From the NCBI GenBank assembly GCA_045114175.1, contig JBGUJZ010000018.1:1-45076 (forward strand): a stretch of 45,076 bases of DNA, in the 5' to 3' direction. A model generated the notes under the pieces. It worked only from the letters and a program-made list of their open reading frames with translations, ran no database searches and was not told the origin of the DNA. This stretch comes from Cacconaster sp045114175 (lineage in GTDB: Bacteria > Bacteroidota > Bacteroidia > Bacteroidales > UBA932). Position 1 is the first letter of the stretch; each line of letters begins with the position of its first letter. This document shows, in pieces, positions 1-7,377 of the stretch. The position numbers were made by a program, and so were the translations under genes.

Positions 1-48
1 CTCGTAGTCACGGGTCGTCATTTCAGTCTGGTAGAGATACGCTTTCAT
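1..48 (-). CDS. N-terminal fragment of a probable acyl-CoA thioesterase (hotdog fold)
   Basis: Only the first 16 codons lie in the window; the gene runs off the left edge. The minus strand opens with ATG at 48 and reads MKAYLYQTEMTTRDYE. This resembles, from memory, the start of 4HBT-type thioesterases of Bacteroidales, which begin with a short beta strand followed by an RDYE-type motif. It is divergent from the endonuclease/exonuclease/phosphatase gene at 145, with about 96 bases between the two starts. The family call is a recollection from very little sequence and could be wrong; the open frame and start codon are what is seen. Confidence 0.45.
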   Translation of the reverse strand, partial: MKAYLYQTEMTTRDYE

Positions 49-110
49 CAGATGATATTTTTGGTAAAGTTGCAAAAAATCTTTCGAATGGAAAAATCGG
101 CGGAAAGCCG

Positions 111-118
111 TATCTTTG
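111..118 (+). promoter_or_regulatory. Bacteroidetes -7 element upstream of the EEP gene
   Basis: TATCTTTG matches the Bacteroidetes -7 consensus TAnnTTTG. It lies 26 bases before the chosen ATG at 145, which supports that start over in-frame ATGs further upstream. No good -33 TTTG is seen at the usual 19-21 base spacing. Confidence 0.5.
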
Positions 119-144
119 TCTGGTTAACCCGCAAAGCCATTATT

Positions 145-1128
145 ATGAAACGCACGCTCGTCACCCTCGTTCTCTCGCTGGCCATCGCCGCCCTGCTGTT
201 TTTCGTGCTCCGCATGGAAAAGCAGCGCGCCTCCACCTCCAACTGCCGCCTGATTTACTGGAACATCCAGAATGGCATGTGGGATGGTCAAAACGATAAC
301 TATGACCGGTTCGTGGCCTGGGTTAAAGAGAAGAACCCGGACATCTGTGTCTGGGCGGAGGCGCAGAGCATCTACTATACCGATACGGACAGTTGCATGC
401 GGGAAGATGAGCAGTATCTGGTGCGTCACTGGAACGACCTGGCTGCCCGTTACGGCCATTCCTACGTCTATATTGGGGGCTATCGCGACGATTTCCCGCA
501 GGCCATTACCTCCACCCATCCCATCGAAAATATCGACCGTATCATCGGCAATGAGGCGGACAGCATCGTGCGGCATGGTTGCGGCTGGGCGCAGATCAAA
601 TTCCGCGGCAAGAAGCTGAGCATCGTCACGTTGCATCTGGCGCCCCACCAGTGGGCACCCGGACTGCCTTCCGACGAAGCCCGCAAGGCCAGTGCTGAGC
701 GACACGAAGGCGACAAGTATCGCCGCATGGAGATTCAGTATATCTGCGAGCACACGGTTGCCACCCATCCGGAGGCAGGCCGCGAATACTGGATGATGAT
801 GGGGGACTTCAACTCCCGCTCTCGCGCCGACAATGCCTTCTATGGCTATCCCGATGACGATACAAAGCTTTACGTCCACGATTACATCGCTTCCCAGACG
901 CCCTATCTGGATGCGCTCATTGAGAAACACCCGGGCGAGATGCACGTCACGATGCATTATCCCGCCCGCCTGGATTACCTGTATCTTACGAAACCGCTAA
1001 TGGACTGTCTGACAGAGGTCTGCGTCTGTCGCGACTTCTACACCGAACCGGTCCGCGACCCTCAGCAGCTCTCCAACTTCTGGCGTCCCTCCGACCACCG
1101 TCCCATCATCGCCGACTTCAGATTCTAG
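145..1128 (+). CDS. Endonuclease/exonuclease/phosphatase family protein, membrane-anchored or secreted
   Basis: A 327-residue protein of the EEP (DNase I-like) superfamily, metal-dependent phosphodiesterases whose substrates range from nucleic acids to phospholipids. An N-terminal hydrophobic segment (about residues 4-22) suggests export or anchoring in the envelope. The family's active-site blocks are present: WNIQNG near residue 39, a glutamate at about 72 in the strand that normally carries the metal ligand, GDFN with Asp221 and Asn223, and a C-terminal SDH with His318. The start at 145 was chosen because it follows a -7 promoter element and gives a clean signal or anchor sequence; the frame is open upstream to 52. 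The stop is one base from the convergent radical SAM gene. The substrate cannot be told from sequence. Confidence 0.85.
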   Translation: MKRTLVTLVLSLAIAALLFFVLRMEKQRASTSNCRLIYWNIQNGMWDGQNDNYDRFVAWVKEKNPDICVWAEAQSIYYTDTDSCMREDEQYLVRHWNDLAARYGHSYVYIGGYRDDFPQAITSTHPIENIDRIIGNEADSIVRHGCGWAQIKFRGKKLSIVTLHLAPHQWAPGLPSDEARKASAERHEGDKYRRMEIQYICEHTVATHPEAGREYWMMMGDFNSRSRADNAFYGYPDDDTKLYVHDYIASQTPYLDALIEKHPGEMHVTMHYPARLDYLYLTKPLMDCLTEVCVCRDFYTEPVRDPQQLSNFWRPSDHRPIIADFRF

Positions 1129-1129
1129 C

Positions 1130-2179
1130 CTACAGCGTCCTGGCGTAGTGGCACTGGAGCACCTCGCCGGCAGGGCCGTGCCAGTTGTGCATTCCGTTGC
1201 CGAGGCAGTTTTTCCACACCTTGCAGTCGGCGCAGCGGCCGGTGCGGGCCCAGCGGCGGTCGCGGAAAGGTTGGAAGCGCTCTTCCCAGACCTGGTAGAA
1301 ATTGTCCGTATAGATACTGCCCTGTGAAAAACGGTCGCGGTCGATGTTCGGGCAGGCGCAGATGCGACCATCAATCAGAATAGAGGCGATGTTCACTCCC
1401 GCATGGCAGAAGTAGCGGACGTCGCGTACCTGCTCCTCATAACGTCCCAGGTAGCCTTCGCAGCTAAAGGTGACCTTCATCCGACCACCCTCCTGCCGCT
1501 TCTGCTTGATAAACTCCATCAGCCGGACGAACTGTTCGCCGGAGAGAATCATCTCAGGATCGTTTGCCGCGCGGCCAATGGGAATCACCGTAAAGAGCCG
1601 CCACTGCTTCACGCCCAGCTCCTCCAGAATCTTACAGATTTGCGGCAACTCTGCCAGATTTCGCTGATTTACGCAGGTCACCACATCCGAATTCAACCGC
1701 GGCTCGGCTGCAATGATACCGATGGCACGCAGTGCCCGCCGATAGCTGCCCGGAACCCCGCGCATCCAGTCGTGCGAAGCCTCTAAACCATCCAGGCTCA
1801 CCGTGATGGCGCCCATACCCGCAGCCATGAGGCGCGTATGCATCGCCTCATCGTAACACCAGCCGTTGCTTACGATTCCCCACCCCATCCCGCGGCTGCG
1901 GATGGCTTTTCCCGCCTCGGGCAAATCCGGCCGGAGCAACGGTTCGCCGCCCGTGATGGCCACCGTGAAGCCCTTGGGCCGGTGCGTCTGCGGTATGGTG
2001 TCCAGCGCCGAGAGGAAATCCGCCAGCGGCATGTCCTTCTCGCGGTTTACGGTGGAGCAATCGCTACCGCAGTGGCGGCAATGGAGGTTGCAGCGCGTCG
2101 TGCACTCCCAGAAGAGGTAGTTCAGTTCGTGGACCTTGGTCTCGTTGTTGCGGAACAGGCGGAAAAGAAACGGGTTCAT
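1130..2179 (-). CDS. Radical SAM enzyme with SPASM-type C-terminus, paired with a divergent lipoprotein
   Basis: A 349-residue radical SAM protein. The [4Fe-4S] motif CxxxCxxC is at Cys30, Cys34 and Cys37 (CNLHCRHC), followed by the glycine-rich SAM-binding strand (TGGEPLLRPD). The last 100 residues carry many cysteines in a SPASM/Twitch-like pattern, including CACPN, CADCKVWKNC and a final CHYARTL, so auxiliary iron-sulfur clusters are likely. Such enzymes often modify peptides or mature proteins. It is divergent from a small lipoprotein gene at 2272. From memory this is the Bacteroidales pairing described in NCBIfam as a radical SAM enzyme with an associated lipoprotein (TIGR04133/TIGR04134). 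The start at 2179 follows a good -7 element at 2218-2225; an in-frame extension to 2254 would overlap that promoter. The substrate is unknown; the lipoprotein is the obvious candidate. Confidence 0.85.
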   Translation of the reverse strand: MNPFLFRLFRNNETKVHELNYLFWECTTRCNLHCRHCGSDCSTVNREKDMPLADFLSALDTIPQTHRPKGFTVAITGGEPLLRPDLPEAGKAIRSRGMGWGIVSNGWCYDEAMHTRLMAAGMGAITVSLDGLEASHDWMRGVPGSYRRALRAIGIIAAEPRLNSDVVTCVNQRNLAELPQICKILEELGVKQWRLFTVIPIGRAANDPEMILSGEQFVRLMEFIKQKRQEGGRMKVTFSCEGYLGRYEEQVRDVRYFCHAGVNIASILIDGRICACPNIDRDRFSQGSIYTDNFYQVWEERFQPFRDRRWARTGRCADCKVWKNCLGNGMHNWHGPAGEVLQCHYARTL

Positions 2180-2213
2180 GTAAGATTTCTGTCGGTAGGT
2201 GTAAGGTGATTTT

Positions 2214-2245
2214 TTTGCAAAGATACATTGTGTTTTATACTTTTG
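2214..2245 (+). promoter_or_regulatory. Promoter for the radical-SAM-associated lipoprotein gene
   Basis: A -33 TTTG at 2214-2217 and a -7 TACTTTTG at 2238-2245 are 20 bases apart, matching the Bacteroidetes promoter layout. The ATG follows at 2272. This promoter overlaps the opposite-strand promoter for the radical SAM gene. Confidence 0.6.
2218..2225 (-). promoter_or_regulatory. -7 element for the radical SAM gene
   Basis: The minus strand reads TATCTTTG here, a full match to TAnnTTTG, 38 bases before the ATG at 2179. No clear -33 TTTG is seen at the expected distance. The element lies inside the divergent lipoprotein promoter, so the two genes share a compact control region. Confidence 0.55.
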
Positions 2246-2271
2246 ATTTCGCAACCAAACGACAAACCGTC

Positions 2272-2646
2272 ATGAAATGGCTTCACACACTACTTAAAGG
2301 GGCAACACTCTCCACCGCCCTCTTCATTTTCCAGGCATGCTACGGAATGCCGATGGGTTGGGACGAGCCCGGCGAGGCCCGCATGACCTTTACCGTCATC
2401 TCCAATCTGAACGGCGATCCGATTGAAGGAGTCCGCATTCTGGGAAGCCCCACCAATCCAGAGCACTTCACTGAATTGGGTATCACGGGAGCGGACGGTC
2501 ACTGCGATGTGATGATTCCCTATTTCAGAAACAAAATGGGCCCGTTCCTTCGCTTTGAAGATCCGAGCGGAAACTATGCCGCCAAAGATACCACCTTTGC
2601 CGACCTTCGTTACCGCGATATACAGATTGGCCTGGATTCCGAATAA
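2272..2646 (+). CDS. Putative radical-SAM-associated lipoprotein
   Basis: A 124-residue predicted lipoprotein. A short basic and hydrophobic signal is followed by the lipobox IFQAC, with the lipidated cysteine at about residue 23, and a Gly/Met/Pro-rich stretch (YGMPMGWDEPGE). The rest looks like a small beta-sandwich carrier domain: a VISNLNGDPIEGVRI strand-turn resembles carboxypeptidase-regulatory-like folds, and one further cysteine sits in DGHCDV. It is divergent from the radical SAM gene and overlaps the downstream outer-membrane protein gene by one base (TAATG), implying coupled translation. Conserved linkage of such a lipoprotein with a radical SAM enzyme suggests it is the modified substrate or a partner; that is inference. 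The start at 2272 fits the promoter and signal peptide. Confidence 0.75.
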   Translation: MKWLHTLLKGATLSTALFIFQACYGMPMGWDEPGEARMTFTVISNLNGDPIEGVRILGSPTNPEHFTELGITGADGHCDVMIPYFRNKMGPFLRFEDPSGNYAAKDTTFADLRYRDIQIGLDSE

Positions 2647-3251
2647 TGCGTAAAGGACTCATCATACTCCTGATTCTTTTCAGCGCCGGTTTCACAGCTT
2701 GGGCGCAGTCTTTCTCGGTGGAAGTGGGTACGGGATTGCCCTCCCTGTTTACGCAATTCCCCACTCTTGACAAAGAAGGTGTCTTTTCCGCACGCGGTCA
2801 AAAAGCAACGTACAAATGGACTCCTACTGCGGATGTTTCCGTTGTCTGGCTTGCCACTTCACGCTGGGAGTTCGCGCTCTCCTGCGGTTATGCCCAGCGT
2901 CTTTATGAGGTTACGCAGTACCAAGAATTCGGTATAGATCCTTACGGCCAAACCCGATACGACTATTCGCGACCTGGCCAACCGTTGGGCACTAAAGGGT
3001 TAAAGCCAGTGGAAACGCTCTTTTTTCAAGGGCGATATGTGTGGAACTTGGTGTTAGACGGTATTGATTCCGTCATCTATTCTTCCTTTGGGGCCGGCAT
3101 CATGACCGACCTGGATCGTGCAGTTATTCCCGTCATGGGGATAACACCCTTCGCATTCCGGATTTCCGGAACGCATTTCTATTTCTTTGCGGAAGCAACC
3201 CTCAGCCCGCTGGCCACCTTCGCTCATGGCGGCTTCGGCTGGCGATTCTAA
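2646..3251 (+). CDS. Predicted outer-membrane beta-barrel protein, unknown function
   Basis: A 201-residue protein with a cleavable signal peptide (about residues 1-20, ending AWAQ). It then shows alternating aromatic and polar stretches typical of small outer-membrane barrels, ending in GGFGWRF with a terminal phenylalanine, the usual signature for barrel assembly. It starts on the last base of the upstream lipoprotein stop codon (TAATG), so the two are almost certainly co-translated. With the divergent radical SAM gene it forms a three-gene envelope locus. I do not recognise a named family; a structural or porin-like role for the lipoprotein/radical-SAM system is only a guess from context. 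Confidence 0.7.
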   Translation: MRKGLIILLILFSAGFTAWAQSFSVEVGTGLPSLFTQFPTLDKEGVFSARGQKATYKWTPTADVSVVWLATSRWEFALSCGYAQRLYEVTQYQEFGIDPYGQTRYDYSRPGQPLGTKGLKPVETLFFQGRYVWNLVLDGIDSVIYSSFGAGIMTDLDRAVIPVMGITPFAFRISGTHFYFFAEATLSPLATFAHGGFGWRF

Positions 3252-3254
3252 TAC

Positions 3255-4604
3255 CTATTCTGCAAAAGCGTAGGAGAAGCCTTTGAGCTGGTCCCATGCA
3301 CCGCGGGTGAAGTCGGGAACTTCTACCGGTCGGTTGCCGTGCTCTATGGAGAGACGCGAGAGCGGCGTGATGCAGCACCATTCGGCCAGGTCATAGACAT
3401 CGATATCCATGGGAAGGCCGTTGCGCAGGCAGTAAATCATCCGGTAGTCCATGATGTAGTCCATGCCGCCGTGGCCACCGACCTCTTTGGCCAGTGCCTC
3501 AAGTTCGGGCGTAAGGATCGGGCTCGGGTAGCGCGCCAGAATCTCTTGGGCGGCTTCGTTGCGATAGGTTTTCTCGCGGGTATCGCTTTCACGGAAGCAA
3601 AGCATCGGGATGGGATATTTGGAGGCGTAACCTTCGGTTCCCACAACCTGGTACATCCGGCTGTAGGGGCGCGGCGTCATCACGTCGTGCTCCACGAGAA
3701 TGGTCTTACCCTTTTCCGTACGGATCAGCGTGGAGGTCTGGTCGCCGGCGGCAAAGTCGGCATCCGGCTGGCCGTAGAGTTTCTCCGACATCCGCGCACC
3801 GTTGAAGGGTTCGGTGTCCATCGCCACCAGGGTTTTCATCCGGTCGCCACGGTGGATATTCATCACCTGACAGACCGGACCGAGGCCGTGGGTGGGATAA
3901 AGGTCTCCACGGTGCTTCTGGTTCTCTAGCAGGCGCCAGTTATTCGCATAGGCCTTCCAGTAAGGATCGAGGTTATGCAGGTAGGCCCCCTCAGCGTGGA
4001 TGGGCTCTCCAATCGCTCCGGATTGAACCATAGCCAGCGTGGCCAACTCAAAAAAGTCATAGCAGCAGTTCTCAAGCATGATACAGTGGCGGCGTGTCCG
4101 TTCCGCCGTATTGACCAGGGCCCAGATATCCTCCAGTGTGCCGGCTGCGGGCACCTCAACGGCCACATGCTTACCTTGCTCCATGGAGTAGAGGGCCACA
4201 GGGACGTGATGGCTCCAGTCCGTGCAGATATATACCAGATCCACATCCTCCTGTTCGCAGAGTTGCTTCCAGGCATCTTCCGCGCCCGTAAAACCCTTTG
4301 CAGCCGGTTTGCCGAGCGCAGCGAGATCTTTCTGGCTGGCCTCAACGCGCTCCGGCAAAACATCGCACAGTGCCGTCACTACAGCACCGGGCACATAGGA
4401 GAGGCGTACCACGGCATCTTCACCCCGCATACCCAATCCCACGATGCCGATGCGCACGGTTTCCAGCGGCTCGGTGGTCAGACCAAGGACACTTTCCTGC
4501 CCGGCTGGACGCGCCGGAACATCGGTTTTCAATATCGCATTTTGATGGCAGGCGCTGGCTAGGAAGGCCACGGCAACGAGAAGAAGGAGTTTGTATTTCA
4601 TCAT
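3255..4604 (-). CDS. Gfo/Idh/MocA-family lipoprotein of the GH109 type (NAD-dependent glycosidase-like)
   Basis: A 449-residue protein with a lipobox (FLASAC, Cys19), so probably a periplasmic or surface lipoprotein. After it comes a Rossmann NAD-binding fold starting with GIVGLGMRGEDAV. Blocks such as DWSHHVPVALYSMEQGKHV and the DLYPTHGLGPVCQVMNI segment match what I recall of GH109 enzymes, which remove alpha-N-acetylgalactosamine by an NAD-dependent oxidation/elimination route. Length fits the family. The specific substrate is not proven and another Gfo/Idh/MocA oxidoreductase activity is possible. It is divergent from the thioredoxin-like gene at 4656 and has a clear -7 element 20 bases upstream. 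An alternative ATG lies one codon in. The stop is three bases from the convergent barrel gene. Confidence 0.8.
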   Translation of the reverse strand: MMKYKLLLLVAVAFLASACHQNAILKTDVPARPAGQESVLGLTTEPLETVRIGIVGLGMRGEDAVVRLSYVPGAVVTALCDVLPERVEASQKDLAALGKPAAKGFTGAEDAWKQLCEQEDVDLVYICTDWSHHVPVALYSMEQGKHVAVEVPAAGTLEDIWALVNTAERTRRHCIMLENCCYDFFELATLAMVQSGAIGEPIHAEGAYLHNLDPYWKAYANNWRLLENQKHRGDLYPTHGLGPVCQVMNIHRGDRMKTLVAMDTEPFNGARMSEKLYGQPDADFAAGDQTSTLIRTEKGKTILVEHDVMTPRPYSRMYQVVGTEGYASKYPIPMLCFRESDTREKTYRNEAAQEILARYPSPILTPELEALAKEVGGHGGMDYIMDYRMIYCLRNGLPMDIDVYDLAEWCCITPLSRLSIEHGNRPVEVPDFTRGAWDQLKGFSYAFAE

Positions 4605-4618
4605 GATTGAAACTGTTG

Positions 4619-4651
4619 TTTGACAAAGTTAGGGAATAGACGCTAACTTTG
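4619..4651 (+). promoter_or_regulatory. Promoter for the thioredoxin-like lipoprotein gene
   Basis: A -33 TTTG (4619-4622) and a -7 TAACTTTG (4644-4651) are separated by 21 bases, a full Bacteroidetes promoter match. The ATG is at 4656, so the leader is nearly absent. It overlaps the opposite promoter at 4624-4631. Confidence 0.65.
4624..4631 (-). promoter_or_regulatory. -7 element for the GH109-type gene
   Basis: The minus strand reads TAACTTTG, a full TAnnTTTG match, 20 bases before the ATG at 4604. It lies between the -33 and -7 elements of the divergent promoter, so the two polymerase sites overlap. Confidence 0.6.
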
Positions 4652-4655
4652 CAAT

Positions 4656-5633
4656 ATGAAACGGATTGCACCCTATTTGCTGCTTGTGGTGGCGCTGACA
4701 GCCTGCACGCAGAAGCACTTTCAGATAAACGGAATTTGGAATGCGGAAGACGGAACTCCCGTCTGGCTCATCGATACGGACGCCAAGGATACCCTGGCTC
4801 AGACCGTTGTAAAAGATGGGCAGTTTGCCTTCCAGGGAAAGATTCAGGAACCGGCTTACCTGTACGTTGGCAACGGACGGCAGCGGGTACACCTGATTCT
4901 GGAGCCGGGCACGGTGACGGTAGATATCAACGAGCGCATCTCATACGGCACGCCGCTCGAGGATGCCTATCTGGCGTTCCACCGGCGCTTCTACGGCTAT
5001 CGCCGGGATCAGCGGGCAGAGCGGGTCGCCCTGGCCGATTCGGTCGTTCTCGCCAACCTGGACAATCTTGTAGGCGCGCTGGCGCTGGAAGATTTGGCGC
5101 ATGTAGATAAGGAGCGGTTTCTGGAGCTCTATGAAATGATTTCACCCAGCAATCAGGAGTTCAGTCTGGTTCAATCCGCCTATCAGTCCATCATGAAACA
5201 GAAAAGCATGGAGGGCAAGATGTTCACGGATTACCTGGTTCCGGGTGGCAATCCCGACGGAACGGATGTGAAGCTTTCAGACTATGTGGGCCGCGGCAAG
5301 TATATCCTGCTGGACCACTGGGCTTCTTGGTGCGGTCCCTGCAAGGCCGAAATGCCCTATATCAGAAAGGTCTGGGATGCTTTTCACGGCGAAAAGTTTG
5401 ATGTGGTCAGCATAGCCGTCTTCGACAAGCGTTCCGACACGGAAGAGGCGCTGGAAAAGCTGAATTTACCTTGGCATCAGATTCTGGACGGACAGCGGAT
5501 TCCCGCCACGCTCTACGGCGTCAATGCCATCCCCCACCTCATTCTCTTCGCCCCTGACGGCACCATCCTGAAGCGCGGCCTTCGCGGCGACGCCATCTAC
5601 GCTGCCGTTGCCGAATGTCTCTCAAAAGAATAA
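4656..5633 (+). CDS. Thioredoxin-like (TlpA/AhpC-TSA) lipoprotein with DUF4369-like N-terminus
   Basis: A 325-residue lipoprotein (lipobox LTAC, Cys17) acting in the periplasm. The N-terminal region (about 22-100) resembles the beta-rich DUF4369 domain common in Bacteroidetes thioredoxin lipoproteins. The C-terminal thioredoxin fold (about 195-325) carries the redox motif WASWCGPC with Cys226 and Cys229 and the cis-proline region near AIPHLILF. Expected activity is thiol-disulfide exchange on envelope proteins. It has its own promoter and is followed by a strong hairpin terminator at 5657-5680, so it is probably monocistronic. The partner protein is unknown. Confidence 0.87.
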   Translation: MKRIAPYLLLVVALTACTQKHFQINGIWNAEDGTPVWLIDTDAKDTLAQTVVKDGQFAFQGKIQEPAYLYVGNGRQRVHLILEPGTVTVDINERISYGTPLEDAYLAFHRRFYGYRRDQRAERVALADSVVLANLDNLVGALALEDLAHVDKERFLELYEMISPSNQEFSLVQSAYQSIMKQKSMEGKMFTDYLVPGGNPDGTDVKLSDYVGRGKYILLDHWASWCGPCKAEMPYIRKVWDAFHGEKFDVVSIAVFDKRSDTEEALEKLNLPWHQILDGQRIPATLYGVNAIPHLILFAPDGTILKRGLRGDAIYAAVAECLSKE

Positions 5634-5656
5634 CGGGTTAGGTTTTTAGACAAAAA

Positions 5657-5680
5657 AAGCAGTGGTACTACCCACTGCTT
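5657..5680. terminator. Bidirectional hairpin terminator between the thioredoxin-like and DUF2795 genes
   Basis: A perfect 9-base stem, AAGCAGTGG and CCACTGCTT, around a 6-base loop, with an A-run on the left and AATTTTT on the right. It can end the plus-strand thioredoxin-like gene and the minus-strand DUF2795 gene. Confidence 0.8.
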
Positions 5681-5724
5681 AATTTTTACAACTGATTATC
5701 AATGAATTATATTCTAACTATCAG

Positions 5725-5946
5725 TTAGTATTCCTCCTCGTTAAAAAAGAAGTCGTCTTTGGTCGGGTAGTCCGGCCAGATGTCTTCGATTGCTTCGTAG
5801 ATTTCGCCGTCGTCGTCGAGGTCTTCAAGATTTTCAACTACCTCAAGGGGTGCGCCGGAACGGGTCGCGTAATCAATCAGTTCTTCCTTGGTTGCAGGCC
5901 ACGGCGCGTCTTCAAGTTTCGATGCGAGCTCTAGGGTCCAGTACAT
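5725..5946 (-). CDS. Small acidic DUF2795-type protein
   Basis: A 73-residue acidic protein starting MYWTLELASKLEDAPWPATK, with the pattern PATKEELIDYATRSGAP that matches the DUF2795 family as I recall it, and a very acidic tail (DDFFFNEEEY). No signal peptide, so cytoplasmic. The function of this widespread small family is unknown. It has its own -7 element at 5993-6000 and ends before a bidirectional terminator, so it can be expressed alone even though it follows the adenosyltransferase gene on the same strand. Confidence 0.8.
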   Translation of the reverse strand: MYWTLELASKLEDAPWPATKEELIDYATRSGAPLEVVENLEDLDDDGEIYEAIEDIWPDYPTKDDFFFNEEEY

Positions 5947-5992
5947 ATTCGAAAAAGTTAAAAATTAAATAATTACCTATCAAATGGGGGCG

Positions 5993-6022
5993 CAAAGATA
6001 TAAAAAAAATATATATGCCAAA
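5993..6022 (-). promoter_or_regulatory. Promoter for the DUF2795 gene
   Basis: The minus strand carries TATCTTTG at 6000-5993 with a TTTG at 6022-6019, 18 bases upstream. It lies in the AT-rich gap after the adenosyltransferase stop. The ATG is 46 bases downstream. Confidence 0.5.
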
Positions 6023-6028
6023 CATTTA

Positions 6029-6577
6029 TTATTGCGGTACCCACCGGTCCTCTCCGGAGGCAGTTTTTGCGCTCAAAAAGCGGGCCAATGTGAATAGGTA
6101 ATCGGAGAGTCTGTTCAGGTATTGGATGCCAGTTCGGTCCGCCTCGGTGAGAGCCTCCATAGCCCAAGCTGTCCGCTCGGCGCGACGGCAGATGGTGCGG
6201 GCAACGTGACAGTTTGCGCTTGCACGCGGCGCACCGGGCAGCACGAAGTTCGTAAGCGGTGGCAAAGCGGCATCCATCCGGTCAATAGCCGACTCCAGAT
6301 AGGCGGTGCGCGCATCATCGAGCATCGGCAGTTTGGGAATCTCGCGACCGGCAGCAAAGTGCGCGGAGACCAACATGAGGTCGTCCTGAATGGCACGCAG
6401 CTCCGCATCAAGATCGGCAAGGCCGGCATCGAGGGCATCGGCGCGCAAAACGCCCAGCCACGAAATCAGTTCATCGGCATCACCATAGGCGCAGACACGG
6501 GGGCTGCATTTTGCTACGCGTTCACCTCCCACGAGAGAGGTCTGTCCAGCATCTCCTGTTTTTGTGTAGATCTTCAT
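6029..6577 (-). CDS. PduO-type cob(I)alamin adenosyltransferase
   Basis: A 182-residue ATP:cob(I)alamin adenosyltransferase, cytoplasmic, making adenosylcobalamin. The signature N-terminus KIYTKTGDAGQTSLVGG binds the ATP phosphates, and the C-terminal part has the conserved helical core with RAERTAWAM and NRLSDYLFTLARFL. Length is typical for the family. It starts four bases after the stop of the ABC ATPase gene, so the two are one operon. The product is the cofactor required by lysine 5,6-aminomutase (KamDE), encoded about 11 kb away; the functional link is inference, since other adenosylcobalamin enzymes may exist in the genome. Confidence 0.9.
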   Translation of the reverse strand: MKIYTKTGDAGQTSLVGGERVAKCSPRVCAYGDADELISWLGVLRADALDAGLADLDAELRAIQDDLMLVSAHFAAGREIPKLPMLDDARTAYLESAIDRMDAALPPLTNFVLPGAPRASANCHVARTICRRAERTAWAMEALTEADRTGIQYLNRLSDYLFTLARFLSAKTASGEDRWVPQ

Positions 6578-6581
6578 ATTG

Positions 6582-7286
6582 TCAAGCGGTAATAGGATTC
6601 AAATTGCGGGTATCCGACTCGATGCGGCCGTCGCGAAGCCGGATAATCCGGTGTGCATGGCGGGCGATATCGTCTTCATGGGTCACCAGCACCACGGTAT
6701 TGCCCTGCGCATGGACTGCACCGAAAAGGCGCATGATCTCCACCGAAGTGGCGGTATCGAGGTTGCCCGTGGGCTCATCGGCCAGAATCAACGACGGATG
6801 GGTGACCAACGCACGGGCCACAGCCACACGCTGCCGCTGGCCGCCGGAAAGCTCCCCGGGCAGGTGGCTCATCCGTTCTCCCAACCCCACCTGTTCCAGC
6901 GCAGATTGCGCGCGGGCGCGACGGTCTGATCGGCTCACACCCGCATAGCGCAGCGGGAGAGCCACATTCTCCAGCGCATCGTAGCGCGGCAAAAGGTTGA
7001 ACGACTGAAAGACGAACCCGATTTTCCGGTTGCGAACCGCAGCCAGCTCATCATCCGAAAGGCCATCTACGGCCACGCCATCCAGCCGATAGCGACCGGA
7101 GGTGGGAACGTCCAAACAGCCCAGAATGTTCATCATCGTCGATTTGCCCGACCCCGAAGGGCCCATAATGGCGACATACTCGCCTTGTTCTATGGAGAGG
7201 GAGATATCGTCGAGCGCTGTGACCGAAAGTGCGCCGCTGCGGTACACCTTGGAGAGCGCCTCCATTTCAATCACTTTGCCCATCAT
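6582..7286 (-). CDS. ABC transporter ATP-binding protein (MacB/LolD-like)
   Basis: About 234 residues, a full-length nucleotide-binding subunit. It shows Walker A GPSGSGKST, signature LSGGQRQRVAVARAL, Walker B LILADEPTGNLD and an H-loop VTH. The MNILGCLDVPTSGRY and LPRYDALENVALPLRYAGV blocks are typical of the MacB/LolD/FtsE-like group that works with FtsX-fold permeases in lipoprotein release, efflux or cell-wall control. No permease is adjacent; the next gene is the adenosyltransferase. The start is uncertain: GTG at 7289, ATG at 7286 and ATG at 7283 are consecutive codons after a GGGAGG purine block. The partner permease and cargo are unknown. Confidence 0.88.
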   Translation of the reverse strand: MMGKVIEMEALSKVYRSGALSVTALDDISLSIEQGEYVAIMGPSGSGKSTMMNILGCLDVPTSGRYRLDGVAVDGLSDDELAAVRNRKIGFVFQSFNLLPRYDALENVALPLRYAGVSRSDRRARAQSALEQVGLGERMSHLPGELSGGQRQRVAVARALVTHPSLILADEPTGNLDTATSVEIMRLFGAVHAQGNTVVLVTHEDDIARHAHRIIRLRDGRIESDTRNLNPITA

Positions 7287-7319
7287 CACCTCCCTTCTCT
7301 GATTGCCAAGATAGCAATT

Positions 7320-7352
7320 TTTGAGTGAATAGAAATATAATTCTTAATTTTG
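7320..7352 (+). promoter_or_regulatory. Promoter for folE-trkA
   Basis: A -33 TTTG (7320-7323) and a -7 TAATTTTG (7345-7352) are separated by 21 bases, a full Bacteroidetes match, 25 bases before the folE ATG. Confidence 0.65.
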
Positions 7353-7377
7353 CCACTTCAAGAGAGACTAAACGATT

